DNA of 64,000 nucleotides from contig CP136063.1 of assembly GCA_032622095.1 (NCBI GenBank), positions 278,189,426 through 278,253,425 on the forward strand, given 5' to 3'. Shown one piece after another: positions 1 through 11,060 of the stretch (position 1 is its first letter; every line of letters starts with the position of its first letter). The notes beneath the pieces are model-generated. The model saw only the letters and a list, made by a program, of their open reading frames with translations. It was not told the DNA's origin and did not search any database. Both the position numbers and the translations under genes were made by a program. Source of the DNA: Siphonodentalium dalli (taxonomy: Eukaryota > Mollusca > Scaphopoda > Gadilida > Siphonodentaliidae).

Positions 1-100
1 CTTTGTTGGAATTACCACATGTAATGCTCTTGTTTTCTCATCATATCAGATGCCTTTCTATTGACAGATATCTACTTTAAAGTTTTAATGGCATCAACAT

Positions 101-364
101 TTAATCCTTTTATGATTGGAGTGCACTGGTGCAGCATTAAAGATCCTGTGCCAGTGCATTCTCTTATATATACGAGTCTCCCATAGGGAGCCTTGCATAT
201 ATAAGAGAATGCACTGGCTTACAAGGTCAAGGTAAATATTGTTAGGCCAATGTATTCTCTCATATATGCGAGGCTCTCTATGGGAGACTTGCATATATAG
301 GAGAATGCATTGGCACAGCGTTTTCGCAAAATTTCAGGAAACTCCAGTAAAGAATGGGTTTTAT
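101..364. mobile_element. Degenerate piggyBac-like twin-hairpin MITE
   Basis: Two hairpins (about 147-215 and 250-315) each pair a CATTCTCTTATATATRCGAG-type arm with its reverse complement. The outer ends are a TTAATCC-like start and a degraded GGGTTTTA end, resembling the TTAA-flanked ends of better copies at 43965, 50573 and 12635. This is the oldest-looking copy of the family in the window. The TTAA target and CCCTTT-type ends are typical of piggyBac; the assignment here rests on the better copies. Confidence 0.55.
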
Positions 365-463
365 CACTGAAATCAAATTTACAACTTTACAAAAAGAATG
401 TATGTGGTGCTCTGACACCAAATTATATTATTATTAATTGGTATGTAACACTGATATCACAAC

Positions 464-722
464 CAAGCCTGAGTTTAGTGTGCCTGAGTTTAGTGTGCCT
501 GAGTTTAGTGTGCCTGTCATTTGCATAATGATATCCCCAGAGGGTGAATTTATTGACACCCTCCTGCATAGCAGGCTAGCATCACTAAATTCACCCTCTG
601 GGGACCGACCTTATTCTGCTTAGGCCTCGTTTTCTCTGGAAAGTTTCTTTATTATAAAATTTCTATACAAACTTCTTCACATAGATTCTATTTCTTTTTT
701 AGTTTAGTTTCTCTATATCCCC
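464..722. mobile_element. Truncated CAAGCC-family MITE with 15-bp triplication
   Basis: It begins with CAAGCCTGAG. The 15-bp piece GAGTTTAGTGTGCCT is repeated three times in tandem (471-515) before the family TIR resumes at GTCATTTGC. A palindrome around the AGAGGGTGAATTTA and TAAATTCACCCTCT arms follows. Compared with the full copy at 37943-38414, it stops near CTATATCCCC and lacks the right end. No gene is seen between here and 1157. Confidence 0.7.
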
Positions 723-1156
723 TTCCAGGGTTCGCACAGAAATGAATAGTCTCTGAATTTCGGACATTTGAATGAATAGTCCTTGGATCAAATTTGAACC
801 TGAATATTGAGAAAGTACATAACCCTGTCATTGACTCCTCCCCTACTAGTACACTGTAAAAGCTTTATAAATAAATATCGTTAACTATCCAATTGGTACA
901 CATAATTAAGCAGCACAAGTTTACAACAGTTGCGCTTCGTTTCATCCAACATTCGACTACCCTATTGGATCAAAGTTACTTCAGTTTGACAGGAACATTT
1001 CCACCAATGACTTGCATCTGGCTAAAGTTTTGTTGGAACATAACTTTTGAACAAACTAACCTAAGTTATAACTCACCGATTTTCAACATAAAGGAGATGA
1101 CAACTCCGCTGTGCATACAGTTTACGCATTGTTAGTATCAACAAAGACTTTTCCAG

Positions 1157-1206
1157 AAGTCTCTCTTTGTCTATGTTGGTTTGCCATGTGCACTGCAAAT
1201 TGTTTG
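1157..1206 (+). CDS. Internal exon of an unidentified plus-strand gene
   Basis: The exon is 50 nt, bounded by a TTTTCCAG acceptor and a TTTG/GTAAGG donor. Read in phase 0 it encodes KSLFVYVGLPCALQIV plus two nucleotides of a split codon. The next exon at 2686 supplies exactly the missing third base, so phases agree and the frame stays open through 4547. Any upstream exons lie left of the window. I do not recognise the protein. The intron that follows is almost entirely the Harbinger-like element at 1442-2650. Confidence 0.55.
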
Positions 1207-1719
1207 GTAAGGAGAATTTTTAAAAATAATTCTCAGAAAAGTTTTTCGCAGTTACATGACTATTTGAACCAGAATAAAATGATGAAATCATGGGATGATT
1301 TAGACTGCATAGTGTTTTCAGTAAAATGCACACGTCCTGAATTTTCTTAAAATCTTAAATATTTACATAATAGAAATGTCGATACGAATAGAGCCCATAG
1401 ATTAGGAGATGGCAATGTCTGTAGTTTTCTTTAAATCCTTAGGCCATACACACAAAATAGTTTTGTTTCTCAGGGATTTTTTTTTTGAAAGTGATGAGGG
1501 AGGCAGTTATTTATATTTATTATTTTTTTCAAATTAATTTTGTGGTGAGGCCAGTGAGGCAGGTATTTATTTATAAAGTATTTACTGGAATCCCATATTA
1601 AGCAGTAATACTGACTATGGGCAATATACTGAAGCAGGGAAGCTGACCATCATATATCCCCTTAATAATCTAGATTTGTAATAAAGTTGTATAGAGGAAA
1701 CAGTTTGAGTTATTCACTC

Positions 1720-1851
1720 ATGGCAGAAGATGTGGAAACTTCATCGGTGAAATTTGATGTAACTCAGGGTGACCACCAGCCAGATCAAGCTTTATTGGAA
1801 GGAGTTCCACTGGACTACGCTCGAATTTATAATATTAAATCACAACAATAA
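1720..1851 (+). CDS. 43-residue ORF inside the Harbinger-like element
   Basis: ATG at 1720, TAA at 1849-1851. It encodes an acidic peptide beginning MAEDVETSSVKFDVTQG and ending NIKSQQ. It faces the minus-strand ORF at 1884-2423, with AT-rich sequence between them that could hold polyadenylation signals. Convergent ORFs fit the usual two-gene plan of Harbinger elements, so this may be the C-terminal remnant of one of them. No domain is recognised, and a chance ORF is possible at this length. Confidence 0.35.
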   Translation: MAEDVETSSVKFDVTQGDHQPDQALLEGVPLDYARIYNIKSQQ

Positions 1852-1883
1852 TTTATGAAATAAAAGGTTTATTTTCTAATTAA

Positions 1884-2423
1884 TCACAGACTTTCATAAA
1901 AATCTTGAAGTTTGGAATAGTGCTGATCCACAAACCAGAGTGCATTACATACAATAGCCACACATTGCCGACCCACACTATCAACGCTATCCTTTCGGAA
2001 GCCCACTTTGTTTTCACCTATTAACCAGTCAATGAATGAATTGCACAATTCGTCACGTTTGTTTTTCACATTTGTCTTACTGGGCAACACCACCTCCTTG
2101 CAACTTGTCATCAGCACCGAGAATACATCAACTACTTCTCCCGAATTCTTCTCTGGTACATCTTCTTTGGTCACTCGAATTTGAAAATATCATCCGAAAA
2201 ATTGCTGCACTTCAGAAAACATGATCATGATGTCTCCTGCAACTGTGTCAAAGTCCCCTGTTTTCGTTTTTGAAACAACCAGGTCAAAATCATCGTCAAT
2301 GTCTTTCGCGGACATGAAATCATCAGCCATTTGAGGAACAGTTTTTGATCTATTGACTGATATAATTGTCCATTTGCCTTCCGACGCATTCTGCACGATA
2401 CAAATGTTCACCAAAGTCGCCAT
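1884..2423 (-). pseudogene. Transposon-borne ORF with one in-frame UGA
   Basis: From ATG at 2423 the frame is open to a TGA at 2190-2192, then continues open in the same frame to a stop at 1884. The total is 180 codons counting both stops. The N-terminal part starts MATLVNICIVQNASEGKW and is acidic around residues 35-60; the C-terminal part carries NSFIDWLIGENKVGF and ends in YESL. The frame either side of the UGA looks equally protein-like, so a recent nonsense mutation is the simplest reading. Selenocysteine recoding is not supported by anything I can see. I do not recognise the family; position and orientation suggest a protein encoded by the surrounding element. Confidence 0.5.
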
Positions 2424-2685
2424 TTTGTTATTATTTTAAACAGGAAGTTTGTCGAATTATCCGCCCTTGTTTGTGAATGTAAAGTCCGGATAGATTTGCA
2501 GTTTGCGTAAAGTTTCAAGATGAAGTTATCGGTTTGGGATATGCGGTATTTATATATTTATTATTTACAGATGCCAATAAATGAGGGGTAGCGCAGGATT
2601 TTTTTGGGAGGCGTGATCCCTGAGAAACAAACTATTTTGTGTGTATGGCCTTACATTAGTGAAATAAATTATCTTTTATTTGTAG

Positions 2686-2851
2686 CCATGCTGTAGACTG
2701 GATAAGGTCTGAGAATAAACTGCGGATCATTGTTGGTAAAGGTGGCAGAATCGTGTGCACTGTGCTAGTCCCACCAACATACCCAACATCGAAAGATCTA
2801 CAACTTGTTGAAATCAGGGGTATTCAAGAAAGTGAAGTGGTGTTTACTCAG
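2686..2851 (+). CDS. Penultimate exon of the unidentified plus-strand gene
   Basis: The acceptor is TTTATTTGTAG and the donor CTCAG/GTACAT. The exon has one nucleotide completing a split codon, then 55 codons with no stop: HAVDWIRSENKLRIIVGKGG, then RIVCTVLVPPTYPTSKDLQL, then VEIRGIQESEVVFTQ. The beta-rich stretch with a PPTYP turn is loosely like RWD/UBC-like folds, but that is only an impression. It ends in phase 0 and joins the terminal exon at 4479. A TA-flanked foldback MITE begins 8 bp after the exon end. Confidence 0.6.
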
Positions 2852-2858
2852 GTACATA

Positions 2859-3011
2859 CAGTAATGCCCTAAGTAATCGACCCCTTAACCACAGCAGAAT
2901 TATGGGTAACTTTTCAGGATTTAGTCGGAAATATGGCTTGTTGCCATTCATCGGAAAGCTCTCCCCGAGAGCTTTCTGATGAATGGCAACAAGCCATATT
3001 TCATATTACTG
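2859..3011. mobile_element. TA-flanked foldback MITE (CAGTAATGCCC family)
   Basis: The left end CAGTAATGCCC and right end ATTACTG are flanked by TA at 2857-2858 and 3012-3013, as for Tc1/mariner-type insertions. The centre is a hairpin with arms GGCTTGTTGCCATTCATC and complement. The right arm is shorter than in the near-perfect copy at 63126-63338, so this copy has an internal deletion. It sits inside an intron directly behind a splice donor. Confidence 0.7.
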
Positions 3012-3776
3012 TAGTGTGTTCGTGAAGCATTACAGTAAAAAAAACACCCTATGGAGCAAGCCCTTTGTTTGCTTCGTGAGGGTTCTCACAGCAACTTGAA
3101 TCCAACAAATGAACATTCTAGTCCTGTGAAGTGCTTAACCTTTTCTGTACTAAATGGATTCTCCCACTCAGTTATAAAAGTATACATTGTAATGGTCTAT
3201 TATTCATCTAAAGGGGTTTTCAGGAAGAATAAGCAGAGTACAGATAAAACAAGTGCAGAAGGTGTTTAATATTTTAGAGAAATGTTCAGAGAATAAGTTC
3301 AACAAAAAACCACAAATGATGGTCGTTTGTTGAACTTATTATCTAAACATTTCCTTAGGGATAACTACTCGTCAATGATTGTTTAGTGTAGAAAGGGCAA
3401 TAGAGAATAAATTAGTTCTTTCCTTATATTTTATACCCAAATTGGCAGCACACGACATCCATACATATGAGTTATATAGAGTGACTCCCATTTGTCAAAT
3501 TGTCGCCTTTTGTTTGGCGAAAATAATTCGTGCCAAATTAAGAAGTAAATATTTACATTTCTGCTTAGTTTCGACGTGTTTTGTCAGATGGTTTGATCCG
3601 TGTGGCTGGTATTTTCGTTAATATTAGTTGAATGCTGCGTTTTTAGCCGTTGCCATGGTTCGGCGTCTGACATGCATCCATCCGTGAACAATTTCCTTTA
3701 GCACACCCTGCATTGAGTTGTCAATGGGAACATTGAATAGACGTGATATTCAGCCATGTATATCTATGGTGTAATC
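3012..3776. repeat. Intronic repeat debris, including a divergent R-family copy
   Basis: About 3136-3215 resembles 51205-51283 (TTTCTGTACTAAATGGATT versus TTTCCATACTGAATGGATT). About 3420-3720 is a divergent copy of the R repeat seen at 49884-50265 and at the right edge of the 13-kb structure; it shares AAGTAAATATTTACATTT and the following landmarks in order. No exon is seen here. Confidence 0.45.
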
Positions 3777-4214
3777 TTAAAGGCCCATTTAATTTTCATG
3801 TCAACGTATATTTTTATTATAGTGCCTTGATATACAGTTTTAATAACAATCTATGACATAAAATATGATTAAAATACTATAATTCATCGTCATTTGAAAC
3901 ATCTGTGTTTCAGAAGAGTAATAGAAAATAGCTGATATCATAGAAACATTTCCCCCGTCTTGCTCCCAGAATGCAATAGAATTCAAACTAAGATATAGAG
4001 TTATTCTCCTTCCATTGAAAATAATACACTTTGCACTACAATCCAGATGAAACTTAAGCACAAACAACATGTCTGTACTTAAAAAAAACCACATTTTCAC
4101 AGTTTGTTACACCGATAATACAATGTTTTGGAGCTTCCTCTTTCAAATGGTAGATAATATGGCATATATTCTATATAATGTGATCTAGGGGTTCGAAAAT
4201 TAAATGGGCCTTAA
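3777..4214. mobile_element. TTAA-flanked MITE, GGCCCATTTAATTTTC family
   Basis: Terminal inverted repeats GGCCCATTTAATTTTC and GAAAATTAAATGGGCC are flanked by TTAA at 3777-3780 and 4211-4214. Fragments of the same family occur at 13363-13440 and 15290-15543. ORFs inside it are spurious. It lies in the last intron of the plus-strand gene. Confidence 0.65.
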
Positions 4215-4478
4215 AAATTATTTAGTTGATGTTATTCTGATAAAACATATATTGTGAAAAACAATTTACTGCACTTGATTAGCTTGAATTTATTGTATAC
4301 ATCTCAACTATAAACAATTAGTAATAAATAAAATTCAATTATTAACATTTTAAAACTTGAGATATAAGCTAACTGTCTGTGCCTTTCCATGCATTTTGTT
4401 TAACTGTAAATACCGGTATGTTTATTCATTTGATTAGCAATGATTTGTTTGTTTATGTTTTGTGTATTTATATTTTAG

Positions 4479-4547
4479 GAGATGTGTACAGGCAAGTACC
4501 TGAGTGAGCTTGTCAGAAATTTGGAGGAGACATATGGAAGACCATAA
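4479..4547 (+). CDS. Terminal coding exon of the unidentified plus-strand gene
   Basis: After a pyrimidine-rich acceptor ending TATTTTAG, 22 codons in phase 0 (EMCTGKYLSELVRNLEETYG, then RP) end at TAA 4545-4547. The phase matches the exon at 2686. Together the three exons give the last ~94 residues of a protein ending in an amphipathic helix-like tail. The gene ends here and is convergent with bystin, whose stop is at 12360. I could not name it; a protein search with the joined exons would decide. Confidence 0.55.
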   Translation, partial: EMCTGKYLSELVRNLEETYGRP

Positions 4548-4705
4548 GCATATATATATTCCATGTTTATATGTCATCATTTCATAAAATATGTATTCAC
4601 TGAAAGTAACAATATTGTTTCTTCCCTCTGAACACGGTGGAAATAGCAGGAGCAAATTTTTTGCTGGTTTGGTCCCCAGTGGCTCAATTGTTAGGTGCTT
4701 TCGGC

Positions 4706-5100
4706 CAAGTCTGGAAATATGGGTATCTGTCATTTGCAGAATTAGGTCCTCAGAGGGTGAATTTAGTGATGCTATCCCGCATGGTGGGCTACCATCACCA
4801 AATTCACCCTCTGGGAACCTCACCTCAACTGCTATAGGAGATTTAGGATAAGATTGAAGTTTCCCAGTTGAAGTTGGTGATGTTCACCCATTAGTCACCT
4901 TGAATGCATTTTATCTGCTGCAAATTAGGGGATATAGAAACTGAACAGAAGGGGGAAAGTAACTAAAACAATGTTAATATGAGATTATAGATACTTCCCA
5001 CAAGATGAGGCCAAAATAGACTGAGCTGTGTGGGATAGCATCACTAAATTCACCCTCTGGGGACCTCCTTCTGCAAATGACAGACACAATATTTCCAAAT
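4706..5100. mobile_element. CAAGCC-family MITE
   Basis: The left end CAAGTCTGGAAATATGGG runs into GTATCTGTCATTTGCAG, then the AGAGGGTGAATTTAG palindrome. The family core GGGGATATAGAAACTGAAC lies near 4929. The right arm reads CTGCAAATGACAGACACA. The 8-bp target duplication is not clear in this copy. Apparent ORFs across it (4434-4851) follow the palindromes and are not genes. Confidence 0.7.
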
Positions 5101-5238
5101 CCCAATAACCACAGATTTGTGATCTGTGCAGAGGGACAATATGCCAATATATATGGGCAAGTTTTTTGTTCAATTTTCAACTATTACACAAGGAACTGAC
5201 ATCTTGGTCAGTAGCATTTTAAACCCAGAATACTCCCC

Positions 5239-5668
5239 TAGGAATCGGGAATTTTGCATCGAATCGAATCCCGATATCGAATATCCTTCCTGATATCGAC
5301 ATCTAATCTCGAATCGAATCAGAGCTCTAGTGATTGACATTGTTTGCCAATTTATATTGTGTCGATACAGATTACAAATATATGCGGCAATTGATCACCG
5401 TCACAGGTTGGGATCGAAGCAAATAATTTGCATATAAATGCATGTCTATTTTGAAATGCATACATTCAAAATTTCCTACCTTGGCAACCTTGTGCTTCAA
5501 TTTCTGTTAGTTCAGGTCATTTGGCATGTGTTATTTAGAAGCACAAAACGAGACCACCAAAGTAACACCGATTCGAAAATATCCGAATCAGCAGACCAAT
5601 TCGGTGTCGATCTCGAATCGGGGTGCCAAATATTGACATCGAATCGAATATTCATTCGCAGGTCCCTA
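5239..5668. mobile_element. hAT-like MITE with a CGAATCGAAT-rich interior
   Basis: It starts TAGGAATCGGG and ends GGTCCCTA, flanked by TACTCCCC (5231-5238) and TACCCCCC (5669-5676), an 8-bp duplication with one mismatch. Both ends are rich in ATCGAATCGAAT-type motifs in inverted orientation. An 8-bp duplication fits hAT. The assignment is tentative because the TIR is imperfect. Confidence 0.45.
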
Positions 5669-5676
5669 TACCCCCC

Positions 5677-6749
5677 ACGAGTAATACTAACATGCTCAAA
5701 ATTACTTTTGCATTATTTGTGTGGTCAGGAGTGGTTAATTTCATAGATTTTGTTATTTTAATTTTTCGATTTCATTTGTTTACTTCAATGTGCATGCTTG
5801 CTATCCTCCAAATCAGTTCATGGGATTTTGGGGGTGAGCTTATCCATGTCCATGTTATCGACAGTATTCGCACTGCTAGCAGATGTAACTGATATTATGC
5901 CTGACCGAGCGTCCGTCTAAACATATATCTTGTAACATGGTAGCCCAAGTTTTCTTCGACATAAATCAGCTGGTGAAATTGGTTTGGGACAATTGGTTTT
6001 ACGCCGAAGTCCCACATATATACAGTTCAATATATTGAGATTAAGTGTTATTGACACTCACCTAAAAACTCCAAATTACTGTAATAAAATGTCACATTTG
6101 TGACAGTAAAGTGGTTTAGTCCATAGAAGACATGATATTTGTTCTGAACATCAATGGAGTTGTCAATTGAAAGCAGTAATTAAATGTGGGAAATATATTT
6201 GATCACAATTTTTACATCATTTTAAAGAAAGTGTCAATAACACCATAGCTACATAGCTTTGTTATTCTCCCCAAATCAATCGCATATTTGAATCCAAGTT
6301 GCCACTCTATTCCTATATTTAACAATAATCACGAAGCCACTTGGTTGATTGGCTTGACCAATCAATTATCACTAAACTCAGTGCGTTCTCGCCAATAGGT
6401 CAACAGTTCATTGTCAAAGCAAAAACTAATTTGAAATATGGGAAAAGAGTGGCGACTTGGATTCAAACATGACATTGATGTGGGTAGATTAACATAATGT
6501 CGATACATTGAGCAAAAGCTTCGTTTTTTATTGATAATTATTGATTTTGAAATAGATGGTATATTTTCTCCAGTGCTAAAAAGGGGCTCATCTGTCCGTG
6601 CTCACCATGATTTTTGTGTTCAGGGTCTGTTTTCAAAGTTTTGGAACAGTTTATCCTAGAATTGTGTATTATAATTGGAAAATATAGCTTTTACTCAATC
6701 GATTGGTGTTGGGATTTTAAGAATCTGTTCAGGCGATGCATTTTTATGT
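5677..6749. repeat. Spacer with a divergent copy of the 19.8-kb element's interior
   Basis: No gene is seen. About 6080-6230 aligns with about 19925-20075 inside the Mutator-like element. Shared landmarks in order are AGAAGACATG, then a TTTGWTCTGAA block, GTGAATTGAAAGC or its variant, and GTAATTTAATGTG or its variant. It is a diverged relative of that element or of a repeat within it. The rest is AT-rich without recognised signals. Confidence 0.4.
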
Positions 6750-7290
6750 TTACCCATACCATAGTATGGTAAACATAGTGTCGTTGCCCGGATTGACCAC
6801 TCGTCGTTAGTCCGTCCGTCCGTCTGTCTGTCTGTAGACACTTTACGCATGGTGCAATAACTGAAATATTTTCTATCTGATCGGAACCAAATTTTGTATA
6901 TGAATTTCTCAGCACCAAATACAGATCGAGTTCGAATATGGGTTCGATCCGAGTTTTTTTTACGGAGTTATGGCCCTTTTTCGACTTAGAATTCATGCGT
7001 GCTGCCATAACTCAAAAAAAAATAATCTGATCAGAATCAAATTTGGTATGCGAGTTTCTCGGACCAAAATACAGATCGAGTTTGAATATGGGATTGATCC
7101 GATATTTTTTAAAGGAGTTATGGCCCTTTGATATAGAATTTCTGCATATTTTGATAAATCAACCATTTTTCAACTGATAAGAACCAAATTTGGTATGCGA
7201 GTTTATCAACTCAAAATACAGATCGAGTTTGAATATGGGTCAGATCCTGTTTTTTATACCAGAATTATGGCCCCTTTTAACTAAGAATTG
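6750..7290. repeat. Tandem-core repeat with 5' palindrome and CGTCCGTCCGT run
   Basis: A palindrome, CCATACCATAGTATGG, sits near 6756-6772. A CCGTCCGTCCGTCTGTCTG run follows at about 6815, then three degenerate ~150-bp units. Each contains ACCAAATTTGGTATGCGAG or a variant, AATACAGATCGAGTT and GGAGTTATGGCCC or a variant. The plan (terminal palindrome, CGTCC run, degenerate tandem units) is shared with the elements at 17798 and 24034 and recalls pearl/Helentron-like non-autonomous elements. Confidence 0.5.
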
Positions 7291-8244
7291 AACAGATTTG
7301 AGATTTGCTTACACTATATAACTGTAGCAGCTTACAATTGTGGTATTAGTATTAGAGAGACTAGAGATAATCTCTATTATTGATACCTGGTAATGAAATC
7401 TGATACTCACTGCTGCACTTTAATAGCTATCTTGTTGTTTATTGCATTTCCATAGTGTGTGGACAGTGACTTCTCAGGATTTATCAACTCCACCATAGCT
7501 CTCTGGTCTTGCATGGGTTTTGGGATTAATATTAACCCATTCCATTGACACATGATATCTGATAGGCAGATATTAAATTATATCTTTCACTTTGAGCCAG
7601 GTTCAGTAAGGATTTATAAAAACATTAGAGGAAATGTCTTATTTTGAAATTCCCTCTATTGCATTTGGGGTGCAGGATAATAATTATGTTGCTTGTATTC
7701 TTGAGACTGACTTATTGTGTGGGCTTCTAAATCCATATACATGCATTTATAGACTATTTTGATCAGTTCATTAGTGTGATTAAGATCAACCCCTTGCTAT
7801 CTCATTTAATAACTCAAATATTTGTCATTGATTATATTATATTTCAAGTCATAGTTTATGATAACACACCCCTAACCTGTACAGAGAGGTTCTTTTGGTT
7901 TAATTGCTTTAAAATATTAACAAAATTAACCCACCCATTCCATAGACATACAGTATGCTATCCAATGTAATAAATCTAATATCTTCAATCTCATATCCCT
8001 GGTGACCTCTAGTTATCTCATAATTATGCATTAAAGTATGTTATATCCAATCATTATCAATCATATTTTACGTATTTTTTTTAATAGTTTATCTTGAACT
8101 GTTATGTATGGTTCTTCTGCCTGACTATCGACTGAGCTCTATAAGACTATATATCTATTTTAAACTGACTAAATAGGTTGGAATCAAATGCCATATCCAT
8201 GTTCATATGGAAGGTGCCCAATAAGTCTTATGCCACTTGTGAAC
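7291..8244. other. AT-rich spacer, nothing recognised
   Basis: I find no splice-bounded open frame, no terminal repeats and no RNA gene. The ORF at 7776-7970 has AT-rich composition without domain features. Confidence 0.5.
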
Positions 8245-8665
8245 TTAAAGGTACTCAATCCATTTGATGGTCCCCATATCATCAGATTCCAACAACAGTT
8301 TTTTTTTAATTCCGCTTCTGTTATCAGAATCAATTAATTGCCCAAAAATAATGCTAACCACAGTCCACTATAGTATAAAATTGCCCAAAATCTGTTGTTT
8401 ATCAACATTTTGTACAATGAAATTTTGCTACTTTGTCATTTATCTGACACAAAAAAAACACTTGATTTTAGAGTTATCCATCTTCATCAACTTTCATACG
8501 GCCACTAAATATTCCAGGTGGTTAAAGATAATAGATTTAAAAAATTGATATCTGCTTACTCTGAGCTTTGAGGAATGGGTTCCTCGATTTGAATAAAATA
8601 TTTTTTACCCCCGAAGCCAAATAAAAAGTAACTGAGGGGTGCTTAATCGGATCGAGTAGCTTTAA
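8245..8665. mobile_element. MITE, AAAGGTACTCAATCC family
   Basis: It begins TTAAAGGTACTCAATCC and ends GATCGAGTAGCTTTAA. The interior order (TGGTCCCCATATCATCAG, AGAGTTATCCATCTTCATC, CCCCGAAGCC) is shared with copies at 49272-49752 and 56692-57200 and partly at 58202-58565 and 61548-61589. This is one of the most repeated families in the window. Confidence 0.65.
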
Positions 8666-8789
8666 TAGTAAGGTGTGAATTTTTGAAAAGGTTGGTGTAA
8701 GGATTTATGAAAATAGCTAATCGTTATCGCCAAGGTATGGGTTAAACATCTGCCGATCGTGATCGGCCTCTCGTTTTAAAGTGGCACAC

Positions 8790-9480
8790 TCGTTTTAAAC
8801 TATACTAATAAAACTACATATAGGCATTCATTGGTATATAGGGGAAATTTGACCCAGTGAGTGTTATTAAATAGGTCCCGTTCGGCTTAAACTATCTGTC
8901 TTAAAAGGGCACTAATAATTATTTTATATATTTATTGGCTAAAGGCAAACGGTTGGACTCTCAGAACTAAAAATTTGCACAAATGGGTAATTTGACCCCA
9001 GGAATCTTATTAGATAGGTCATGTTGACCTCAGATGTCTTAAAAGGGCACTAATAATTAATTTAACTAAATAATTCTATACCCAAAATGGTTGCAATCTG
9101 GTCGGTAGAAATTTAAATATGGGGATATATTGACACATATAGTGTCATGTGATAGAAGCTGTTGACCTCAGATGACAAAGGGGCAAATATGAGCAATAAA
9201 GAGCATTCCTTATCAGCATAGAAGATATGTAGGAGAAATCGTACAGATGGGTCACCTGACCAGGGGAATGTCATGGGATAGGCGCCTTTTGAGCTTGGAT
9301 GACTTATAGGGTGGATTAATAAATTATATGATCAAGAATGAGTGTTTATTATTTGTTGCACAAAAGTAAAATGTCACGGGATAGATTCTGTTGGCCTGAA
9401 GTGATTTAAAGAAGCACTAATAATTGGCAATAAAGAGCGTTTATTATCAACTTAAAAACCCTAGCGACGCCGGTTACCCA
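8790..9480. repeat. Degenerate tandem units, AAAAGGGCACTAATAATT type
   Basis: Degenerate units of roughly 160-170 bp recur with landmarks TTGACC, GGGCACTAATAATT and GATAGG...GTTGACCTCAGATG. A second array of the same type lies at 62500-63050 inside intron 1 of the SDR gene. No ORF or terminal structure is evident. Confidence 0.5.
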
Positions 9481-9490
9481 AGCTAGTCTT

Positions 9491-11060
9491 ATATATTTTT
9501 AGCTCAACTTTACTTTGTAAAGTTTGAGCTATTGCCATGGCTTTGTCGTCCGTGTGTGCGTGATTCGTCAACAATACAGGCTACAGGTCGTCCCTTTGGT
9601 CAGATCATTATGAAATTTGTCATAGCTGTTGACATCAACATTTAGACCGGAAAGATTCATTTTGGGGCCATTCGGAAAAAAAAACATGGCCGCCAGCAGC
9701 CATCTTGGATTTCAAAATTCAATCCATTAGCACGGGGTACAGGTCGTACTGTTCGTCTGATCATCATGAAATTTGTCGTGGATGTTAATATTGACATGTA
9801 GATGGGAACGAGTCATTTTGGGGTCATTCGGCCAAAAAACATGGCCGCCAGCAGCCATCTTGGATTATACTCTTTGGCATGGGCTACAGGTCGTACCTTT
9901 GGCCGGATCATTATGAAATTTGTCATGTAGATGGGAACGAGTCATTTTGGGGTCATTCGGACAAAAAACATGGCCACCAGCAGCCATCTTGGATTTTACT
10001 CTTTGCATGACTAAATCCTTTGGCATGGGTTACAGGTCGCCGCTTCGGCCGGATCATTATGAAATTTGTTATGGAGGTTGACATTGACATGTAGATGGGA
10101 ACGAGTCATTTTGGGGTCAATCGGCCAAAAAAATGGCCACCAGCAGCCATCTTGGATTTTACTCTTTGTATGACTAAATCCTTTAGTCTGATCATCATGA
10201 AATTTGTCATGGCTGTTGACATTGGGATGTAGATAGGAACGAGTCATTTTAGGGTCATTTGGCCTTAAAACGTGTCCACTGGCAGCCATCTTGGATTTTA
10301 CTCTTTGCATGACTAAATCCTTTGGCACACCCTACAGTCCACTTCCCTCATCCGATCATCTCCAGACTTCATATTAATCTTGATATTGATCTTACTAGAT
10401 CTTACTAGAAGGACCCCCTCTATGGGTTTTGTCCATTAACTCTTACCGGAGTTACAGGCTTTGTTTGAATTGGAAATTCTGTGCCGGTATGAACATATCA
10501 ACTTGAAACTCGGGTGTTAATTATTGTTGGGGGGAAAGGATCCCCACATACCACGGTTTCGTACATTAATTTTTTACCAGAGAGAGTTACGGTCCTTGTT
10601 TGGAAAGTTGAGTCTGTACGAACATTTCAGCTTCTAACTCGGGCATGGATCATCAGATTTGGTAAAGCTTTGGTATGGTGATAGCACAGCTTGAGGGAAA
10701 AGATACCCACATGCTACAAGTTTTATTCATTCATTTTTACCCGAGTTACAGCCCTTGCTTGGCTTGGAAATTTGTTAATTTGGTGTTTAAAAGAACATTT
10801 CTGCTTGTAATTGGGCAAGGATAATTGGATTCAGTTGTACTTTGGTTTAGTGGTTTAGCACAGCTTGGGGGGGGGAAAGGATACCCATATACTACAGCTT
10901 TTGTCCATTCATTTTTTACAGCCCTTGACTTGGGAATTTATTAATTTTGTATCCGAATGATAATATCAGCTTGTAACTTGGGCATGGATCATCAAATTTG
11001 GTTGTGCTTTGGTGTATTGATAGCCCAGTTTATGAAGCAATGGGATACCCACATCTTGGA
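9491..11060 (-). mobile_element. Pearl/Helentron-like element in reverse orientation
   Basis: The left edge carries the palindromic end TTAGCTCAACTTTACTTTG, AAGTTTGAGCTATTGCCATGG and a CGTCCGTGTGTGCGT run, as a mirror of the right ends at 15130 and 17797. About five ~160-bp core units (TGGCCGCCAGCAGCCATC, TTGGATTTTACTCTTTG) run to about 10335. A second, distinct degenerate tandem (TACAGCCCTTG, GGGAAAGGATACCCACAT) runs to about 11060. I do not see the opposite terminus (AGTGTCATTGACACTTTC). Confidence 0.55.

Larger units (their letters stand above)
1442..2650. mobile_element. PIF/Harbinger-like DNA element with TTA target duplication
   Basis: Terminal inverted repeats of about 35 bp start GGCCATACACACAAAATAG and end with the reverse complement. 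They are flanked by TTA at 1439-1441 and 2651-2653. A 3-bp TWA duplication and GG-starting TIRs are typical of PIF/Harbinger. Inside are two convergent ORFs, a 43-codon plus-strand ORF (1720-1851) and a minus-strand ORF of about 178 residues interrupted by one stop (1884-2423), 32 bp apart. No DDE transposase is visible, so it is probably non-autonomous. Its right end lies 35 bp before the exon at 2686. Confidence 0.7.

Noticed and set aside
2190-2192. Selenocysteine UGA in the transposon ORF
   Set aside because: No SECIS-like hairpin was identified and the ORF is in a non-autonomous element; a nonsense mutation is simpler.
4434-4823. 129-codon minus-strand ORF
   Set aside because: It crosses the terminal exon of the plus-strand gene and a palindromic MITE; its peptide repeats (EGEFGD, LNSPSED) are the translated palindrome.
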